From positions 186,001 to 250,000 of the forward strand of contig NZ_CP023702.1 in NCBI RefSeq assembly GCF_008704555.1: a stretch of DNA of 64,000 nucleotides, read 5' to 3'. Below, in pieces: positions 61,815 through 64,000 of the stretch (position 1 is the stretch's first letter; the number at the start of each line of letters is the position of its first letter). The position numbers were made by a program, and so were the translations under genes. Below the pieces are notes generated by a model. That model was not told the DNA's origin. It did not search any database and saw only the letters and a program-made list of their open reading frames with translations. This stretch comes from Streptomyces nitrosporeus. Its GTDB lineage: Bacteria; Actinomycetota; Actinomycetes; Streptomycetales; Streptomycetaceae.

Positions 61815-63044
61815 ATGTCCGACGCCCGACCGTCCGAGCCCGCCGCGCTGGCCGCCTCGGCCACCAGCAGCCTGGTCCTGGTCCACGACCCGGCCTGCCG
61901 CGCGGTCGCTCCCGACTACTGGGACTGGTCGGCCGACGCCCACCGCGCCGCCGTGGGGGCGCTCACCGCGATCGGCGACGACCGCGTCCGGACCGCGGCG
62001 GAACACCTCACCGGCGACCCCTCCGACAGCGTCGCCGCAGCGGCACTGACGACGGCGCTCACCTCGTTGCTGGGCCGCCCCGGCGGGGAGAGTGACGCCG
62101 TCGACGCGCTGCGGGCCGCCGCCGCCCGCACCGAATCGCTCTCCCGGCTGCTCGTCCAGCCCGGCGCCCCCGGCGGGGCAGGACCCGCCGGAAACCCGCC
62201 CGGCGCCGAGGAGCTGATGGCCGCGGCGGCCCGCAAGCCGCACGGCGGCGATCACCCGGTGGACGCCGCCGTGGTCATCCCGTTCCGCGCCCCCGACGAC
62301 GCCACCGGCCGGGTCCGCAACCTGGCAGCCGTCCTCAACGCGCTCGCCGACCAGTCCCACCCCCGCGAGCGCTACCGCGTCGTCGTGGTGGAGAGCGACA
62401 GCCGGCCCCGCTGGCGCGACCTGTTCTCCGACGCCTGCGACGCCTACGTGTTCGCCCCCGACCACGGGCGGTTCAACAAGTCCTGGACGGTGAACGTCGG
62501 CGTGGTCCACGGTGCCCGCCCCGCCGAACTGCTCTGCGTCCTGGACGGCGACATCCTCGTCGACCGCGACTTCGTCGGCCGCGCCGTCGAACGGTTCGCC
62601 CGCCCCGGGACCCAGGCCCACTGGCCGTTCGAGGACATGCTCTTCCTCGACCCCTCCGCCAGCTCCCGCGCGGTCCGTGCCCGCTGCCTCGACGGAGCCC
62701 CCGAGCCCGGCCAGGACCGGTTGCGCGGGGTCTTCCTGCGCCGGCCCCCAGGGGGCTGTGTATGGCTGCGCGAGGACCTGTTCACCCGGATCGGCGGCAT
62801 GGACGAGCGGTTCTGCGGCTGGGGCGGCGAGGACCAGGACTTCGTCTGGCGCGCCGAACGGTACGGCCCGATGGACCGGCACGGCGATCCGCTCGTCCAC
62901 CTCCACCACGACCGTGCCGCCCACCGCGGCGACGACGGCACCCCCTTCTACGAGGAGGTGGAGCGCGCCGGGTTCTGCAGCTGGCCCTGCGACTCCGACT
63001 TCGGCCGCCTGGACAGGAACGCCCCGACGCCCGCCGGAAGATGA
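61815..63044 (+). CDS. GT-A-fold glycosyltransferase-like protein
   Basis: 409 residues. An N-terminal helical part of about 145 residues (unassigned) precedes a GT2/GT27-like GT-A domain: DAAVVIPFRAPDD, DxD motif in LLCVLDGDILVDRDF, and the GGMDERFCGWGGEDQDFVWR strip seen in galactosyltransferase-like C-terminal domains. Probably handles the sugar part of the product; a retained DxD suggests a nucleotide-sugar donor. Confidence 0.85.
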   Translation: MSDARPSEPAALAASATSSLVLVHDPACRAVAPDYWDWSADAHRAAVGALTAIGDDRVRTAAEHLTGDPSDSVAAAALTTALTSLLGRPGGESDAVDALRAAAARTESLSRLLVQPGAPGGAGPAGNPPGAEELMAAAARKPHGGDHPVDAAVVIPFRAPDDATGRVRNLAAVLNALADQSHPRERYRVVVVESDSRPRWRDLFSDACDAYVFAPDHGRFNKSWTVNVGVVHGARPAELLCVLDGDILVDRDFVGRAVERFARPGTQAHWPFEDMLFLDPSASSRAVRARCLDGAPEPGQDRLRGVFLRRPPGGCVWLREDLFTRIGGMDERFCGWGGEDQDFVWRAERYGPMDRHGDPLVHLHHDRAAHRGDDGTPFYEEVERAGFCSWPCDSDFGRLDRNAPTPAGR

Positions 63045-63120
63045 GCCCCCGGGTCCTCCGGGACCGCACCCTGTCCGTCCCCGGTCCGCCCCACCGGCCG
63101 GACAGCACCCGTCCGCACAG

Positions 63121-63145
63121 CACCGCACCGCACCGCACCGCACCG
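63121..63145 (+). repeat. Five perfect CACCG repeats in the ogt leader
   Basis: (CACCG)x5 ends 15 nt before the ATG of the DNA methyltransferase gene, in the leader just upstream of the expected ribosome site (AGGACC). Slippage would alter leader length but not the frame. Confidence 0.8.
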
Positions 63146-63160
63146 ACACGAGGACCGACC

Positions 63161-63673
63161 ATGGACACCCGGCACACCGTCATCGACTCCGGTCTCGGCC
63201 CCCTCACCCTCGTCGCCCGGGGCCGGGCCCTGTCCGGCCTGTACTTCGCCGACCACGTCCGCCGCCCCGCCGAGGAGGCGCTCGGGCCCCGGGTCCCCGC
63301 CGAGGAGGACCCTCTGTTCGCCGAGGCCGCCGAACAGCTCCACGACTACCTCGCCGGGCGGCGCCGCCACTTCGCACTGCCGCTCGCACCCGAGGGAGAC
63401 ACCTTCCAGCACGCGGTCTGGGACCTGGTCAAGGCCGTCCCCCACGGCGGGACCACCACGTACGGGGCCATCGCCGAACGCCTCGGCACCCCCAGGCTGG
63501 CCCAACGGGTCGGCCAGGCCGTGGGCGCCAACCCGCTCTGCGTCCTCGTCCCGTGCCACCGGGTCGTCGGCGCCGACAACTCACTCACCGGCTACGCGGG
63601 GGGCCTCGCCCGCAAACGTGCTCTGCTCACCCTGGAGGAACCCACCGAGGTGGCGGCCTCACGGCTGTTCTGA
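63161..63673 (+). CDS. ogt: Methylated-DNA-[protein]-cysteine S-methyltransferase
   Basis: 170 residues. Complete MGMT: FQHAVWDLVKAVPHGGTTTY, helix LAQRVGQAVGANPLCVLVPC, and the active-site VPCHRVVG with the acceptor Cys, then GYAGGLARKRALL. It removes O6-methyl groups from guanine by irreversible self-methylation. Streptozotocin-type products cause just this lesion, so it is a fitting self-resistance gene; contrast the cysteine-less MGMT-like domain at 50513-51367. Confidence 0.95.
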   Translation: MDTRHTVIDSGLGPLTLVARGRALSGLYFADHVRRPAEEALGPRVPAEEDPLFAEAAEQLHDYLAGRRRHFALPLAPEGDTFQHAVWDLVKAVPHGGTTTYGAIAERLGTPRLAQRVGQAVGANPLCVLVPCHRVVGADNSLTGYAGGLARKRALLTLEEPTEVAASRLF

Positions 63674-63723
63674 CCCCCCTCTCCCTGCTCCCCGCCCCTC
63701 CTCCCGACAGTGAAAGCGCTGCC

Positions 63724-64000
63724 ATGATCCACTCGGCCGGCCTGCCCGCCCCTCTCTTCGACGACTCCTTCCGGGCCGGCGGTCCCCCGCGGACGGCGTT
63801 CAGCAGCGAGCTGCCCACGCTCCGGGACCTGGACTGGGCCGCCCTGTACGCACAGCTGAACGAGAACGGGGTGGCGGTCACCGAGCCGCTGCTCTCACCC
63901 GAGCAGTGCGAGGAGGTGATCAGCACCTATGAGGACCCCGCGCTGTTCCGCTCCACCGTGGTGATGCAGCGCCACGGGCTCGGCCGCGGCACCTACAAGT
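63724..64000 (+). CDS. 2OG-Fe(II) oxygenase family protein, N-terminal part (cut by window edge)
   Basis: 92 codons visible. DWAALYAQLNENGVAVTEPL, LSPEQCEEVISTYEDPALFR and VVMQRHGLGRGTYK match the start of prolyl-4-hydroxylase/2OG-Fe(II) oxygenase-like proteins. The iron ligands lie beyond the window. Following ogt, an oxidative dealkylation (AlkB-like in effect) role is possible. Confidence 0.7.
   Translation, partial: MIHSAGLPAPLFDDSFRAGGPPRTAFSSELPTLRDLDWAALYAQLNENGVAVTEPLLSPEQCEEVISTYEDPALFRSTVVMQRHGLGRGTYK

Noticed and set aside
58877..62095. 1072-codon open frame on the plus strand
   Set aside because: Frame-shifted shadow of the amidase, MFS and HAD genes; Arg/Pro-rich with no family features.

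Overview
The window is very GC-rich actinobacterial DNA with the codon bias, GTG/TTG starts, 4-nt stop/start overlaps and gene families (DUF5709, DUF6411, DUF6232, PucR, IS701-like) typical of Streptomyces. It reads as a stretch of a linear Streptomyces chromosome in which two small-molecule gene clusters flank a decayed mobile-element island.

1-13.8 kb (all minus strand): after the start of a secreted streptogrisin-like protease comes a long, mostly translationally coupled operon. In transcription order it encodes an ATP-grasp ligase, a DUF364 (putative heavy-metal chelation) protein, a cysteine-synthase-like PLP enzyme, an enolase-superfamily dipeptide epimerase, an MFS exporter, a SAM methyltransferase, a complete NikA/DppA-type ABC importer with fused double ATPase, and a carboxylesterase. 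The promoter at 13789-13817 has a Fur-family 7-1-7 operator, closest to the actinobacterial Zur consensus, lying in the -35/-10 spacer. I infer a zinc-regulated make/export/re-import metallophore system analogous to, but not homologous in biosynthesis with, the staphylopine (cnt) system. This is my best candidate for an undescribed system.

14.0-21.0 kb: housekeeping-like genes: DUF5709 protein, 6-phosphogluconate dehydrogenase (gnd), a PucR regulator next to a DAP/ornithine-decarboxylase-fold enzyme with a candidate operator, a 168-bp MITE-like inverted-repeat element, a GNAT and panD.

21.0-49.3 kb: accessory island. It holds a nine-copy treble-clef/GIY-YIG protein split by an in-frame TGA, a cis-prenyltransferase (UppS) coupled to an MpaB-type oxygenase with EF-hands, one intact IS5 transposase, many IS relics (IS5, IS630, IS3), an integrase relic, several frameshifted pseudogenes, a SUKH protein, a nucleotidyltransferase, a cardiolipin-synthase-like enzyme, an AraC regulator with tandem YjbR proteins and an AbiEii-type toxin pair.

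49.9-64.0 kb: a streptozotocin-type N-nitrosourea cluster. An arginine methyltransferase (SznE-like), the diiron/cupin N-nitrosourea synthase (SznF-like), a Rieske protein, ATP-grasp ligase and LysE exporter run on the minus strand. A catalytically altered IS701-like protein lies next to them. Amidase, MFS, HAD phosphatase, glycosyltransferase, O6-methylguanine-DNA methyltransferase and a 2OG-Fe(II) oxygenase (cut by the window end) run on the plus strand. An ECF sigma factor coupled to a reversed Ada-like protein (MGMT-like domain without its cysteine, then an Ada zinc domain) lies at the cluster border. Since the predicted product methylates DNA, these repair-type genes look like self-protection.
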